From Candidatus Woesearchaeota archaeon (GTDB lineage: Archaea > Nanobdellota > Nanobdellia > Woesearchaeales > GW2011-AR4), in NCBI GenBank assembly GCA_016177615.1, contig JACOUX010000034.1, positions 1 to 38,890 on the forward strand: a stretch of DNA of 38,890 nucleotides. The letters run 5' to 3'. This document shows positions 8,662 through 16,551 of the stretch, in pieces. Position 1 is the stretch's first letter; each line of letters starts with the position of its first letter. Both the position numbers and the translations under genes were made by a program. A model generated the notes under the pieces. The model had not been told where the DNA came from. It did no database searches and worked only from the letters and a program-made list of their open reading frames with translations.

Positions 8662-9798
8662 ATGGAGCAAAAACTTAATCATTCTGCAAAAAAAGACGAG
8701 CTGAAAGCACAAATGCATGCAAGGGACAAGTCAAAGCTTGCTGCCACTTCACATAAGTTTGAGCCGCTCGAAGCCCTGGAACTAGCTAAGATAAAAAATT
8801 TTGACGACCTTGCGCTGGGAATGTCAAAGACAGCATTCGGCGGAAGAAGCGTCGGGGAGGCTGTTGATGTTATGTATGGGATGGTCTCGGATCCTGACTG
8901 CTTTGTTGTAGGGACTTTTTCCGGCGCAATGACTGTTGCGAAGATGGGCCTGATGATATGCGACATGATAGACAGAGGAATGATAAATGCAATCGTAACA
9001 ACAGGGGCATTAATGACTCACGGCTTTGTGGAATCTGTAGGGATGCGGCATTTAAAGTACGATTTTAAAACATCTGACATAGACTTGTATTTCCAGGGGT
9101 ATGACAGAGTGCATGACACATTGGAGGTTGAAAAAAATCTTGATGATGTAAGCGAAATTGTCGACACTATACTTGACAAGTTTGATCCCGATGAAGTGCT
9201 TTGCAGCCATAAGATGACAAAACTGCTAGGCGAATACCTGCACAAAAATTTAGAAGGGCGCGGCATATTAAAATCTGCTTATGAAAAGAATGTGCCTGTT
9301 TTCATTCCTGCCTTTACTGATTCTGAGCTGGGATTGGACATAGCCTTGCACAACAGGCAAAAAATTATCAGAGGCGAAAAACCGATAAATTTTAATCCAT
9401 TCTTGGACTTGGAATATTATACAGAAATCGTGCAAAAGCAGAAAAAGCTTGGAATTTTCACAGTAGGCGGAGGCGTTCCAAGAAACTGGGCGCAGCAAGT
9501 TGGCCCATACCTGGATCTGGTGAGATGGCGAATCCTCGAGAAGGGAAAAAGCGAGTCTTATTTCGCCAAGGAAGGTGACCCATACTTCAAGCGCTTTAAT
9601 TACGCTGTCAGAATCTGCCCAGAGCCCATATACTGGGGAGGGTTATCCGGCTGCAGCTATTCCGAAGGCGTTTCGTGGGGCAAATTCGTTCCTGAAAGCG
9701 AAGGGGGAAAATTTGCAGAAGTTCTGAGCGATGCGACAATTGCATGGCCGATAATCCTGAAAGCTGTGATGGAAAGGATGGAAAAGAATAAAAAATGA
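8662..9798 (+). CDS. dys: Deoxyhypusine synthase (family)
   Basis: About 378 residues. The enzyme moves the aminobutyl group of spermidine to a lysine of initiation factor aIF5A, the first step of hypusine formation, using NAD. Visible family features are FGGRSVGEAVDVMYGM, the NAD-binding TFSGAMTVAKMG and TTGALMTHGFVESVG stretches, TVGGGVPRNWAQQVGP, and near the C-terminus GVSWGKF, which holds the active-site lysine that forms the enzyme intermediate. Some archaeal members of this family are divergent paralogues, so substrate identity is inferred. Its stop overlaps the SET-domain gene (ATGA). Confidence 0.9.
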   Translation: MEQKLNHSAKKDELKAQMHARDKSKLAATSHKFEPLEALELAKIKNFDDLALGMSKTAFGGRSVGEAVDVMYGMVSDPDCFVVGTFSGAMTVAKMGLMICDMIDRGMINAIVTTGALMTHGFVESVGMRHLKYDFKTSDIDLYFQGYDRVHDTLEVEKNLDDVSEIVDTILDKFDPDEVLCSHKMTKLLGEYLHKNLEGRGILKSAYEKNVPVFIPAFTDSELGLDIALHNRQKIIRGEKPINFNPFLDLEYYTEIVQKQKKLGIFTVGGGVPRNWAQQVGPYLDLVRWRILEKGKSESYFAKEGDPYFKRFNYAVRICPEPIYWGGLSGCSYSEGVSWGKFVPESEGGKFAEVLSDATIAWPIILKAVMERMEKNKK

Positions 9799-10292
9799 AG
9801 ACTTCTTGCTTGAATGTAAGAAAATCCAAAAATGGAAATGGGGTTTTTGCGGACAAAAATTTTGAGCATGGTGAAGTTATACTTTATTTTGAAGGGAAAT
9901 TTCTGGATGACGAAGATATAGAATTTGGCAGTTACGAAGACCAGCATGGTTTACAAATTGATAAAAGAACATATTTAGTTTCATATGGATTAGATGACTT
10001 TATTAATCACTCATGCAGCCCAAATTGCGGCGTTAAAGAATTCAATGGAAAGTTTATTTTAGTCGCAATCAGAAGCATAAAAAAATTCGAAGAGATAACA
10101 TTTGATTACTCGACTTGGGCTGATTATTCGACATGGATGAAAGGGCCTCTTTGGAAAATGAAATGCAGTTGCGGAAGCAAAAATTGCAGAGATATAATAC
10201 TGGATTTTAAGTTCATTCCCCTTCACCTTAAGAAAAAATATATTAAATTAGGTATGGTTCCCAAATATACTTTAGAAAAGAATAAAAAGTAA
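9795..10292 (+). CDS. SET-domain protein lysine methyltransferase
   Basis: 165 residues, essentially a bare SET domain plus post-SET. Motifs in order: GNGVFA (residues 14-19, AdoMet site), DDFINHSCSPNCGV (67-80, the NHSC knot), IRSIKKFEEITFDYSTW (~92-108) and a post-SET cysteine group CSCGSKNC (124-131). These enzymes methylate lysines on proteins; archaeal examples modify chromatin proteins and other targets. The ATGA overlap with deoxyhypusine synthase suggests coupled translation and invites the idea of a shared target class. The short repeat YSTWADYSTW is unusual. Confidence 0.88.
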   Translation: MKTSCLNVRKSKNGNGVFADKNFEHGEVILYFEGKFLDDEDIEFGSYEDQHGLQIDKRTYLVSYGLDDFINHSCSPNCGVKEFNGKFILVAIRSIKKFEEITFDYSTWADYSTWMKGPLWKMKCSCGSKNCRDIILDFKFIPLHLKKKYIKLGMVPKYTLEKNKK

Positions 10293-10310
10293 TTAAGAAA
10301 TGTTCTATAA

Positions 10311-11483
10311 ATGGATTATATTGGTGATTTAGTCAAAAGGAAAATAGATATTTTGAGGGGGTATTGGTTCTTTAATGAATTTATGGATGCTGATTTGCCT
10401 AATAGGAAGGTGTTTCTTGAGGGTTTGATGCCTTTTTTGGGCGATTTGCGCAATAGGGGCTTTAATAAAAGAGAGCTAAAGATGCTTGAGCATCTTTCCT
10501 TTCTTTCAACTTATCCAAAGGAAAAAAGATCTTTTGCGCTTCAAAGATGGCTAACAGCAGAATTAACTTCTGAGTTCATGAGCATTAAGTTAGTTAAGAA
10601 CCCTCTTGATAAAGATTTAAGGAAATTTTATAATGAGATATATAAGGATGTTTTTAGCGAGGATGAACGTGAATCCTTAACAAAATTGAGGGTGTGGATA
10701 TTGGGAGAAGCTTGTGCAAAATGGATTCCGAGACGATTAGATGATTGGTGGGATTCTAAATATTACAGAAATTTTTATGGTGAAGTGGTGCACCCCAGAT
10801 CTTATGTGCTTATTGCCAAAATTAAAGGCGTAGTAGTCGGTGGAGCCTTTGTCAACACTCTTACTACAGATAAAATAAGCTTTATGACAATTGATTTTTT
10901 TCTGATAACGTTGCAGCATTTGAGCGAAATTGAAGAGCTTAAGGAATTCAATTCAGGCGAATACAAAGTGAAGCTGTCTATAGCATTGTTTGAAAGGTGC
11001 AAGCACTATGCGGTCAAGGATGCGGTTCGATTTGGCGATAAAAGGCCATTATTTCTTCTTGGTGAAGCTAACGATCCAGTAAAAATGTACAATAAAGGAA
11101 AACTTAATCGCGAACATGATACAGAAAATCCTGTGCTGAGGCTTCGCTTGTACTCAATAATCGGTTTTAGATTTTTGGATTTTCCGTATATCTCGCCTCC
11201 AATGGGAGGAGATTTGGAGCCTCTCGACTACCAATATTCAATTATTTACCCATTTAGCCCTGTTGGCAGCGAGCTTGATACTCAACTCTACAAACATGCT
11301 CTTGTAACCTATCTTAGCATGTGGGCGGATGTAGCCAAACAACCTGTTAAGGGAATGATTGATAATTTGGACAACCTAATAAGGCAAAGAAAAATGATTA
11401 AATTGCTGAATTTTAAGGAATTAGGAATCCCACAAGAAATTATAAATGCATGCAGACAAATTAAATGGAAAATAAAAGATTGA
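10311..11483 (+). CDS. GNAT-like N-acetyltransferase domain protein with extensions
   Basis: 390 residues. The middle resembles a GNAT fold: RKFYNEIYKDVFSEDERESL fits the N-terminal helix of a GNAT group, YVLIAKIKGVVVGGAFVN the central strands, GEANDP the later strand, and RLRLYSIIGFRFLDFPYISP the C-terminal helix and strand of that group. The acetyl-CoA loop (Q/RxxGxG/A) is not recognisable, so catalytic activity is uncertain. The N-terminal ~100 and C-terminal ~60 residues are charged helices. It follows the SET gene by 18 bases and may be in the same transcript. Acceptor unknown. Confidence 0.55.
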   Translation: MDYIGDLVKRKIDILRGYWFFNEFMDADLPNRKVFLEGLMPFLGDLRNRGFNKRELKMLEHLSFLSTYPKEKRSFALQRWLTAELTSEFMSIKLVKNPLDKDLRKFYNEIYKDVFSEDERESLTKLRVWILGEACAKWIPRRLDDWWDSKYYRNFYGEVVHPRSYVLIAKIKGVVVGGAFVNTLTTDKISFMTIDFFLITLQHLSEIEELKEFNSGEYKVKLSIALFERCKHYAVKDAVRFGDKRPLFLLGEANDPVKMYNKGKLNREHDTENPVLRLRLYSIIGFRFLDFPYISPPMGGDLEPLDYQYSIIYPFSPVGSELDTQLYKHALVTYLSMWADVAKQPVKGMIDNLDNLIRQRKMIKLLNFKELGIPQEIINACRQIKWKIKD

Positions 11484-11541
11484 ATATAGCAATATTAAGT
11501 TTATCCGATAAGTATTTATTCAAGCTAATTACTGATTTTTT

Positions 11542-11964
11542 ATGGAATTTTTTGAATTAACCGCCATTCTTGTATTCTTGCTTGTGGCTATATGGGTTGG
11601 CTATCTGATTGGGGTCTTTGTTTCAAAAATCAAGCATAAGGGCAAAATCCCTGAGATAAGGGAAACCGCGATAAGACAATCAAGGGCAGTCTTAAGCGGG
11701 CAATTTTCGGAGCAGATTGCACCTTACATGCCTGACTTTCCCTACAAGCCGACAGAGGCAAGGTTCATAGGCAAGCCAATTGATTTTATAGTGTTCAAAG
11801 GCATGGATGACAAAAAGATTGATGAGATTGTTTTTGTGGAAGTCAAGAGCGGGCAAAACAGGCTTAATGAAGTGCAGAAATCGATGAAGTCTGCTGTTGA
11901 AAATAAGAATATTAAATGGGCTGAGTATAAGATTCCTATAAATCTAACAAAAAAAATTTTGTAA
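11542..11964 (+). CDS. Membrane-anchored endonuclease related to Holliday junction resolvase
   Basis: 140 residues. One N-terminal membrane helix (AILVFLLVAIWVGYLIGVFV) is followed by a PD-(D/E)xK-type nuclease core: ARFIGKPIDFIVFKG carries the acidic residue and FVEVKSGQNRLNEVQKSM the ExK motif. This matches the archaeal family COG4741, predicted endonucleases distantly related to Hjc. Known proteins of the family are uncharacterised, so substrate and orientation in the membrane are unknown. It converges on the next gene with 4 bases between them. Confidence 0.85.
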   Translation: MEFFELTAILVFLLVAIWVGYLIGVFVSKIKHKGKIPEIRETAIRQSRAVLSGQFSEQIAPYMPDFPYKPTEARFIGKPIDFIVFKGMDDKKIDEIVFVEVKSGQNRLNEVQKSMKSAVENKNIKWAEYKIPINLTKKIL

Positions 11965-11968
11965 AGTT

Positions 11969-12517
11969 TCATTTCCGCAAGACTATCATCTTGCCATCAA
12001 CTGCATATTTGTAAGATTCCGAATCAAAATTAGGCCTAACATCAAAATCATAATAAACCTCAACTCCATCGACCATACCGCTTCTATCCCTCCTTCGTCC
12101 AGGAAAAAAAGATGAAGTCCCTCCGGCTGTCAAATCCTCAACTAGAAGAAAGTACTGCTCTAAGCCATCCTGCCTTTCCGCCTTAACACAACCACAAATT
12201 ACTGGAACTCTTTTTCCTTCTTGTTGTTCCAAGACTAGTTTATTGTGCATTGAAACTAAATCGTCTATATAACTTTCGCAATCTGCCCTCTGAAAATCCG
12301 GATACCAATCATCAGCCTGTCTGGTTGCTAGCCATAAATTTCCCACTTTGCCAATGCGATAATGATAATGGTTTGTCCCTTTATCAAGAAAAGAAATCTC
12401 CTTGTAACCCCTAAGCAGAGTAGGGTCGGTAAAAGCGTAAACTCTCAAGTTTCTCATAAATGATTCATCAAGCTCAATTTTCGGCTTGAAATCTAGAAAA
12501 TATTCAAAAGGATCCAT
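11969..12517 (-). CDS. Hypothetical protein (182 aa)
   Basis: Soluble, acidic protein with many aromatic residues (YHYRIGKVGNLWLATRQADD, YFLLVEDLTAGGTSSFFPG, VYYDFDVRPNFDSESYKY). The alternation suggests a mostly beta fold. No family recognised. A TATA-like AGATTATAAG lies about 29 bases before the ATG, supporting its own promoter and a near-leaderless message. Confidence 0.6.
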   Translation of the reverse strand: MDPFEYFLDFKPKIELDESFMRNLRVYAFTDPTLLRGYKEISFLDKGTNHYHYRIGKVGNLWLATRQADDWYPDFQRADCESYIDDLVSMHNKLVLEQQEGKRVPVICGCVKAERQDGLEQYFLLVEDLTAGGTSSFFPGRRRDRSGMVDGVEVYYDFDVRPNFDSESYKYAVDGKMIVLRK

Positions 12518-12589
12518 TTTATTAGTGTGGGGGCATTTGACTTATAATCTTTTCTGTAACTACTTTCCAATAACTACAAAATCGAAACC

Positions 12590-12597
12590 TTTATAAA
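12590..12597 (+). promoter_or_regulatory. TATA box of the zinc-ribbon/membrane protein pair
   Basis: TTTATAAA within CCTTTATAAAGGG, centred about 28 bases before the ATG at 12622. Confidence 0.55.
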
Positions 12598-12621
12598 GGG
12601 TGGATTATATTATTACTATCT

Positions 12622-12792
12622 ATGAGTAATAACATTATGAAATGCGAATTCTGCACATATAGCTGGAGCTCCAGGGTTGAGAAGCCGAAATCCTGCCCAA
12701 GGTGCAAGAGAAGGTTCGACTACAAAGAGGCAAGGCTGGCTCTTGAAGAGATTGGCAAGCAGTTCGGATATAACCTGGGTGGTCTGCAATGA
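12622..12792 (+). CDS. Small zinc-ribbon protein (56 aa)
   Basis: Not in the ORF track. It reads MSNNIMKCEFCTYSWSSRVE, with a second pair CPRCKRRF, giving a CxxC...CxxC zinc ribbon, then a helix ending GYNLGGLQ. Its stop overlaps the next start (ATGA). A TATA box at 12590-12597 fits a leaderless start. Probable nucleic-acid or protein binder; no specific role can be assigned. Confidence 0.75.
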   Translation: MSNNIMKCEFCTYSWSSRVEKPKSCPRCKRRFDYKEARLALEEIGKQFGYNLGGLQ

Positions 12793-13469
12793 GCCTCGAT
12801 GAAAAAGTTGCGGACACAAAGGAAAACAGAGGCTTCATCAGGAAAGCAGGAAGCCTTTTATGGAAGCTTGGAATGGCTGCTGCAACGACTGCATTAAGCA
12901 TGGCGGCATTGCCTGCTATAGGCGCGTCCGCGTCGCTAGGCATAATAGTAGGAGGCGCGTTTGCAGGCGGTGGCGCCCTTGGAAATATTCTAAAAGGAAA
13001 ATCACTGTATGAAACGGTAAGCAGCGCTCTAACAACATACTCGGGCGTTAATGCGGTAATTGCACCGATGGTATGGCTAGGAGGCGCTACATTTCCGCTA
13101 ATTCCCAATGAAACAATCATCGGAAAGGCTGCAAGGACTGCTTACGCGATGACAGCGTACAACGCTGCGTTTGTCGGCCAATACAGGGCCGCAACGCACC
13201 TTGTAGATAATTATCTCAGCCCGTTTGGAATTACTAAATCAATAACAAATAATTTCTATAACGAGTGGAAGAGGATAGGCTTAGGGTTTGGATTAGCTTA
13301 CGGGCTAGACGCAAACGGAATAAGCACAATAATGGGATGGCCGACATTTGCCCTGAACGCGCTTCCATTGGGCTTCTATAACGCAGTGAAGCCAGTGCCT
13401 GTAAAGGCCCCCGAAGCAGGGAAAGGATATTCTCCCGGGGTTAAAGCTGCACCTGCTCCGGCCCACTAA
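12789..13469 (+). CDS. Hypothetical glycine/alanine-rich membrane protein (226 aa)
   Basis: Several moderately hydrophobic segments rich in small residues (ALSMAALPAIGASASLGIIV, GGAFAGGGALGNI, INAPMV-like AVIAPMVWLGGATFPL, GLAYGLDANG), suggesting a helical membrane protein. The N-terminal 25 residues are charged and cytosolic in character. The C-tail is proline/alanine-rich (PVKAPEAG, APAPAH). It is coupled by ATGA overlap to the zinc-ribbon gene. I do not recognise a characterised family. Confidence 0.6.
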   Translation: MSLDEKVADTKENRGFIRKAGSLLWKLGMAAATTALSMAALPAIGASASLGIIVGGAFAGGGALGNILKGKSLYETVSSALTTYSGVNAVIAPMVWLGGATFPLIPNETIIGKAARTAYAMTAYNAAFVGQYRAATHLVDNYLSPFGITKSITNNFYNEWKRIGLGFGLAYGLDANGISTIMGWPTFALNALPLGFYNAVKPVPVKAPEAGKGYSPGVKAAPAPAH

Positions 13470-13558
13470 TTGATTTTTATTTTTAAATTCAGTTTTCAAA
13501 ACCTTTATAAAGAAGGCAAGTTTCTTTATCGATATAACTTTTGAGGTGTTTTTATTTG

Positions 13559-13783
13559 ATGGAACCAGCAAGACCATTGGACGCATTGAACAAGGCAAGG
13601 GACAAGAGAATTCTTGTTGAATTGAAGAACAACAAGCAGTACATAGGAAAGCTGAAATCATTTGACATACATATCAACATTGTCCTTGAGGATGCTGAAG
13701 AGAGGGCAAACGGCGAGGTAACCAGGAAGCTTGGAGTTGTTTTCATACGGGGAGATACAATTACAATAATATCCACAGACTAG
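13559..13783 (+). CDS. lsm: LSm (Sm-like) RNA-binding protein
   Basis: 74 residues from the ATG at 13559; the ORF-track TTG at 13541 sits within a Shine-Dalgarno GAGGTG and is not the start. The Sm1 motif spans RPLDALNKARDKRILVELKN to HINIVLEDAEE, and Sm2 is VVFIRGDTITIIS. LSm proteins form rings that bind U-rich RNA ends. The gene is paired with eL37, an arrangement widespread in archaea. TATA (CTTTATAAAG) near 13502-13511 leaves a leader of about 25 bases with the ribosome-binding site. Confidence 0.95.
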   Translation: MEPARPLDALNKARDKRILVELKNNKQYIGKLKSFDIHINIVLEDAEERANGEVTRKLGVVFIRGDTITIISTD

Positions 13784-13807
13784 ATTTCTGCGATAAGGTG
13801 ACATGTC

Positions 13808-13975
13808 ATGAAGGGAACATCTTCAATGGGCAAGAAGTCCGGAAAGAAGAACATGATTTACTGCCGGAGATGCGGCAAAAGGACTTTTAACCTCAACAAA
13901 TCAAAATGCGCCTCATGCGGATATGGCAAGAGCGCGAGATTAAGAAAATATAACTGGCAGAAGAAGATCAAATAA
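13808..13975 (+). CDS. rpl37e: Ribosomal protein eL37
   Basis: Not in the ORF track; 55 residues. MKGTSSMGKKSGKKNMIYCR and then CGKRTFNLNKSKCASCGYG followed by KSARLRKYNW match eL37, with the zinc ribbon formed by CRRC and CASC. It lies 24 bases after lsm and has an AAGGTGAC ribosome-binding site, so the two are one operon, as in many archaea. Confidence 0.96.
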   Translation: MKGTSSMGKKSGKKNMIYCRRCGKRTFNLNKSKCASCGYGKSARLRKYNWQKKIK

Positions 13976-14045
13976 GCCATATTCTTGATATCATGCCATA
14001 TTCTTGTAAGGAAAATTGTTATACGTATTTTGCCCAATTGGTTTT

Positions 14046-14447
14046 ATGAATTCAATCAATTTAGAAAAAACTGCTTCTGCCCATACAAGACCAGTAACCA
14101 GGATTCAGCTCACGATTCCGAATATCGGATCCCTGGATGACTTGAAAAACTATCCGATAGGGGCATGGGTAAATGTAGCTCCCAGAGAGAGCGTAAATCC
14201 TGAGCCAATGATATTTGCGGGGAAGGATTTGCTGGACAACTATGGCCAATTTTATTTCATCAAGCCTGAAGGAAAAAGCTATACGGTTTATTTTGCACCA
14301 GGGAGCCTAATTGATTTTCCCGGCTATGTAAGCTTTAGGCTCTTTCAGAGCTTTGATCGGTCGGTTGAGCCAAATACTGAAGATTACACGAAAACTAAAA
14401 AGGTTTCTGAGCAGACGCCATTACTGAAGGCGCAGAGGATTAACTAG
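14046..14447 (+). CDS. Hypothetical protein (133 aa)
   Basis: Start taken at the ATG (MNSINLEKTA) because a TATA-like GTTATACGTA lies about 25 bases upstream; the ORF-track TTG at 14016 falls within or before it. The protein is soluble, mixed alpha/beta, with PVTRIQLTIPNIGSLDDLKN, GAWVNVAPRESVNPEP and SYTVYFAPGSLIDFPGYVSF. No family recognised. Confidence 0.55.
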   Translation: MNSINLEKTASAHTRPVTRIQLTIPNIGSLDDLKNYPIGAWVNVAPRESVNPEPMIFAGKDLLDNYGQFYFIKPEGKSYTVYFAPGSLIDFPGYVSFRLFQSFDRSVEPNTEDYTKTKKVSEQTPLLKAQRIN

Positions 14448-14622
14448 TAGGATAAATCTTTGTCTCGTCGTCGACAGGTTTTCATCTGCCCCAATACTGA
14501 TTTGTAAGCTGATAAAACTTTCAAGCAATCCCAATAGTTGGCAAAGAATCCTGGCAAATAATACAGGCCCATCATCAAAAACAACAACTTTTTTAAAGAA
14601 TTATCTTTACTGTGTTCTTTAT

Positions 14623-14788
14623 GCGGAGGTGCCGGAGCGGTCAAACGGGATAGTGGACAATAATCCCTTTTTATGTCTGTCCAAGCTTAGGTTGACCATG
14701 GCAGTAGAAGGTGTAATGAGCATCTTGCTATGATTAAATGACACCTATTGGCTTAGTGCCTACGCAGGTTCGAATCCTGTCCTCCGCA
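14623..14788 (+). tRNA. tRNA-Leu(UAG) with two introns
   Basis: Mature acceptor GCGGAGG pairs with CCTCCGC, discriminator A (archaeal leucine identity), no CCA. D-arm CCG/CGG, class II variable arm GGC-TTAGT-GCC, T-arm GCAGG-TTCGAAT-CCTGT. Exons: 14623-14653, 14685-14691 (7 bases, holding anticodon TAG at 14688-14690) and 14743-14788. Joined, they give the perfect anticodon stem ATAGG/CCTAT and loop CTTAGGA. Intron 1 (14654-14684, position 30/31) has a bulge-helix-bulge: helix GGAT/GTCC, bulges AG^T and AA^G. Intron 2 (14692-14742) sits at the usual 37/38; its long helix CATGGCAG/TTGCTATG is clear but the central helix is imperfect. Its 3' end is an integration site. Confidence 0.9.
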
Positions 14789-14789
14789 T
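14775..14789 (+). other. attL: 3' end of tRNA-Leu
   Basis: TCCTGTCCTCCGCAT, the end of the tRNA plus one base, recurs exactly at 25536-25550. The integrase gene starts 72 bases downstream. This is the classical layout of an element integrated into a tRNA gene that keeps the tRNA intact. Confidence 0.85.
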
Positions 14790-14860
14790 TCATACTTTTT
14801 GTGATTTGAAGCGAAACATTTAAATAGTCTTTGACTTCTTAGGTATCTTGTGATGTAAAA

Positions 14861-16039
14861 GTGTCTCTAAAAGTTCATAACGAGGGAATAATAGATCCTC
14901 ATGGCAATAAGAAGAAATATGAAAATTGGGTTAAAGATGGAAGGCTTTTTAGTTATGTTAGCGGGCAAAATAGAGAACTAATATCCAGGTTTATGCAAGA
15001 CATGGAATCTGGCTATAACATCAATCTTCAAAAAAAAGGTGGCAGAAGCTATTCAAGGCTAAATGCTTTAAGGGTTAGACTGCCGCAAATTGCTGGTTTC
15101 TTTCAAACTAAATATAAAAAAGAATTGTCTAAATTGACGCCAAAAGAAGTTGTTTCTTTATTCAATGAGATGGAAAAGGGTAAGCTGAAAAAGAAAGATG
15201 GAAATTCATACAAGAGCTGGAAGGATTACGTTAAGGATTTTAAGAGTTTCTGGCATTGGTATATGAGATATATGAAAAGAGAAAAGCAAACTTTAATTGA
15301 AGATATAACAGAAGAATTGGATGGCACAAGCATAAAGAAAAGAGATTTTGTTTATGTTACCCATGAAGAACTCAAAAAGTTAGCGGATAATGCAAAATTT
15401 GAATATAAAGTTTTGCTTTGGTTTCTGTTTGATTCCGGAGTGAGAGCTCCGCAAGAAGCGGCAAACATTAAAGTTTCTGATATAACAGACGCTGGCGAAA
15501 AGGAGCCTTTGATGTTGGATGTAAGGGATGAAATTTCAAAAACATTCGGCAGAAAAATAAAATTGATGCTAAGCTCAAACTTGATAAGAAGGTATATTAA
15601 AGAGAATAATTTGGCAAAAAATGATTTTTTGTTTAGAATTTCTCCGAGAGTAAAAAACCAGTATATTAAGAGGCTTGGCGAAGTCGTGTTGAAGAAAAAG
15701 GGATTAACAATGTACGATTTTAGGCACGCCTCAGCCTGCTATTGGCTGCCAAGATATAAAACCCAGTCTGCATTAATGTACAGGTTCGGATGGAAAAATC
15801 CTGAGATGATTGAATATTACAGCCAATTCTTAGGGATGAAAGACAGCATTACTTCAGATGACTTGGAAGACTCAGAAACCAGAACTGAATTGCAGAAAGC
15901 TGTGGAGCAAGAAAGAAATCAGAGGCAGATAATGGAAGAAAGGATGAACTCAATGCAGCAGGAAATGGAGACATGGAAGCATGAAATAACCAAGATCATT
16001 GCTGCCGATTTAAAGAAAAAATTGAAGATAACAGCTTGA
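14861..16039 (+). CDS. int: Tyrosine recombinase (integrase)
   Basis: 392 residues with GTG start; a TATA box (CATTTAAATAG, ~14817-14827) and GTGATG just before the start support it, and an in-frame stop at 14840 excludes an earlier one. An N-terminal SAM-like DNA-binding domain covers about residues 60-150. The catalytic domain shows box I FDSGVRAPQEAANIK with Arg195, box II TMYDFRHASACYW with Arg288 and His289 (the first His of the motif is Tyr), and RFGWKNPEMIEYYSQFLG with the nucleophile Tyr319 or 320. The C-terminal ~60 residues form a coiled coil. It integrates the element at the neighbouring tRNA-Leu. Confidence 0.92.
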   Translation: MSLKVHNEGIIDPHGNKKKYENWVKDGRLFSYVSGQNRELISRFMQDMESGYNINLQKKGGRSYSRLNALRVRLPQIAGFFQTKYKKELSKLTPKEVVSLFNEMEKGKLKKKDGNSYKSWKDYVKDFKSFWHWYMRYMKREKQTLIEDITEELDGTSIKKRDFVYVTHEELKKLADNAKFEYKVLLWFLFDSGVRAPQEAANIKVSDITDAGEKEPLMLDVRDEISKTFGRKIKLMLSSNLIRRYIKENNLAKNDFLFRISPRVKNQYIKRLGEVVLKKKGLTMYDFRHASACYWLPRYKTQSALMYRFGWKNPEMIEYYSQFLGMKDSITSDDLEDSETRTELQKAVEQERNQRQIMEERMNSMQQEMETWKHEITKIIAADLKKKLKITA

Positions 16040-16066
16040 TTAAACCTATTTTTTCTACAATTAAAA

Positions 16067-16279
16067 TTATTTTGTCTTGCGAGAAGGTGAGTGGATGTAG
16101 GAATATAACATGACCAAACCAATAGAAATTAACAATACAATTAACGCAAGCATAAAAGAATTGAATACAACACTAAAAATAATCAAAAAAAAGGATATGA
16201 ATATTATCATCAAAAATGAGCCTAAACTTAATTTCATTCCCTCTTTAACAGATAATTCTCTATCTTTGTCCATAGTCAT
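16067..16279 (-). CDS. Small membrane protein (70 aa)
   Basis: Charged N-terminus (MDKDRELSVKEGMK), then two hydrophobic helices (SFLMIIFISFFLIIFSVVF and LALIVLLISIGLVMLYSYI) and a basic tail. It follows the TM2 gene by 14 bases, so it is probably the last gene of the membrane operon. Converges on the integrase. No family recognised. Confidence 0.6.
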   Translation of the reverse strand: MTMDKDRELSVKEGMKLSLGSFLMIIFISFFLIIFSVVFNSFMLALIVLLISIGLVMLYSYIHSPSRKTK

Positions 16280-16293
16280 AATTGTATAAATTG

Positions 16294-16521
16294 TTATTTA
16301 AGAAATTTTCCACCTTTATCTGTGAAACTTCCAGTCAATATCATAATAATATCAATAATAATTCCAATACCAGCTACGCCTACCGTAAAAAAATAAATTA
16401 TTCCAGTGCCAACTTTACCTACATAGAACCTGTGCACCCCTAACCAACCTAAAAAAATTGCTAAAACTAAAGCAATCCATTTGTTTTTTACACTAACTTC
16501 CTTATGATATTTTTCAGCCAT
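16294..16521 (-). CDS. TM2-domain protein
   Basis: 75 residues. After a basic N-terminus, KNKWIALVLAIFLGWLGVHR with FYVGKVGTG and a second helix ending IIDIIMILTG is the TM2 signature: two membrane helices joined by the HRFYxG turn. TM2 proteins occur in bacteria, archaea and animals and have no single known function. A good ribosome-binding site (GGAGTGG) precedes the ATG. It is the third gene of the operon begun at 17951. Confidence 0.88.
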   Translation of the reverse strand: MAEKYHKEVSVKNKWIALVLAIFLGWLGVHRFYVGKVGTGIIYFFTVGVAGIGIIIDIIMILTGSFTDKGGKFLK

Positions 16522-16551
16522 AATTCCACTCCTAAATATTTTTACTTATCT

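Noticed and set aside
12616-13120. Minus-strand ORFs opposite the zinc-ribbon and membrane protein genes
   Set aside because: They are antisense to two ATGA-coupled genes that have a proper TATA box and zinc-binding motif.
14685-14740. Reading the interrupted tRNA as tRNA-Ser(GCU), from the loop TTGCTAT in intron 2, or as Leu(UAA) from ATTAAAT
   Set aside because: Neither loop has a matching five-pair stem, while the UAG reading gives a perfect stem, normal loop and discriminator A.
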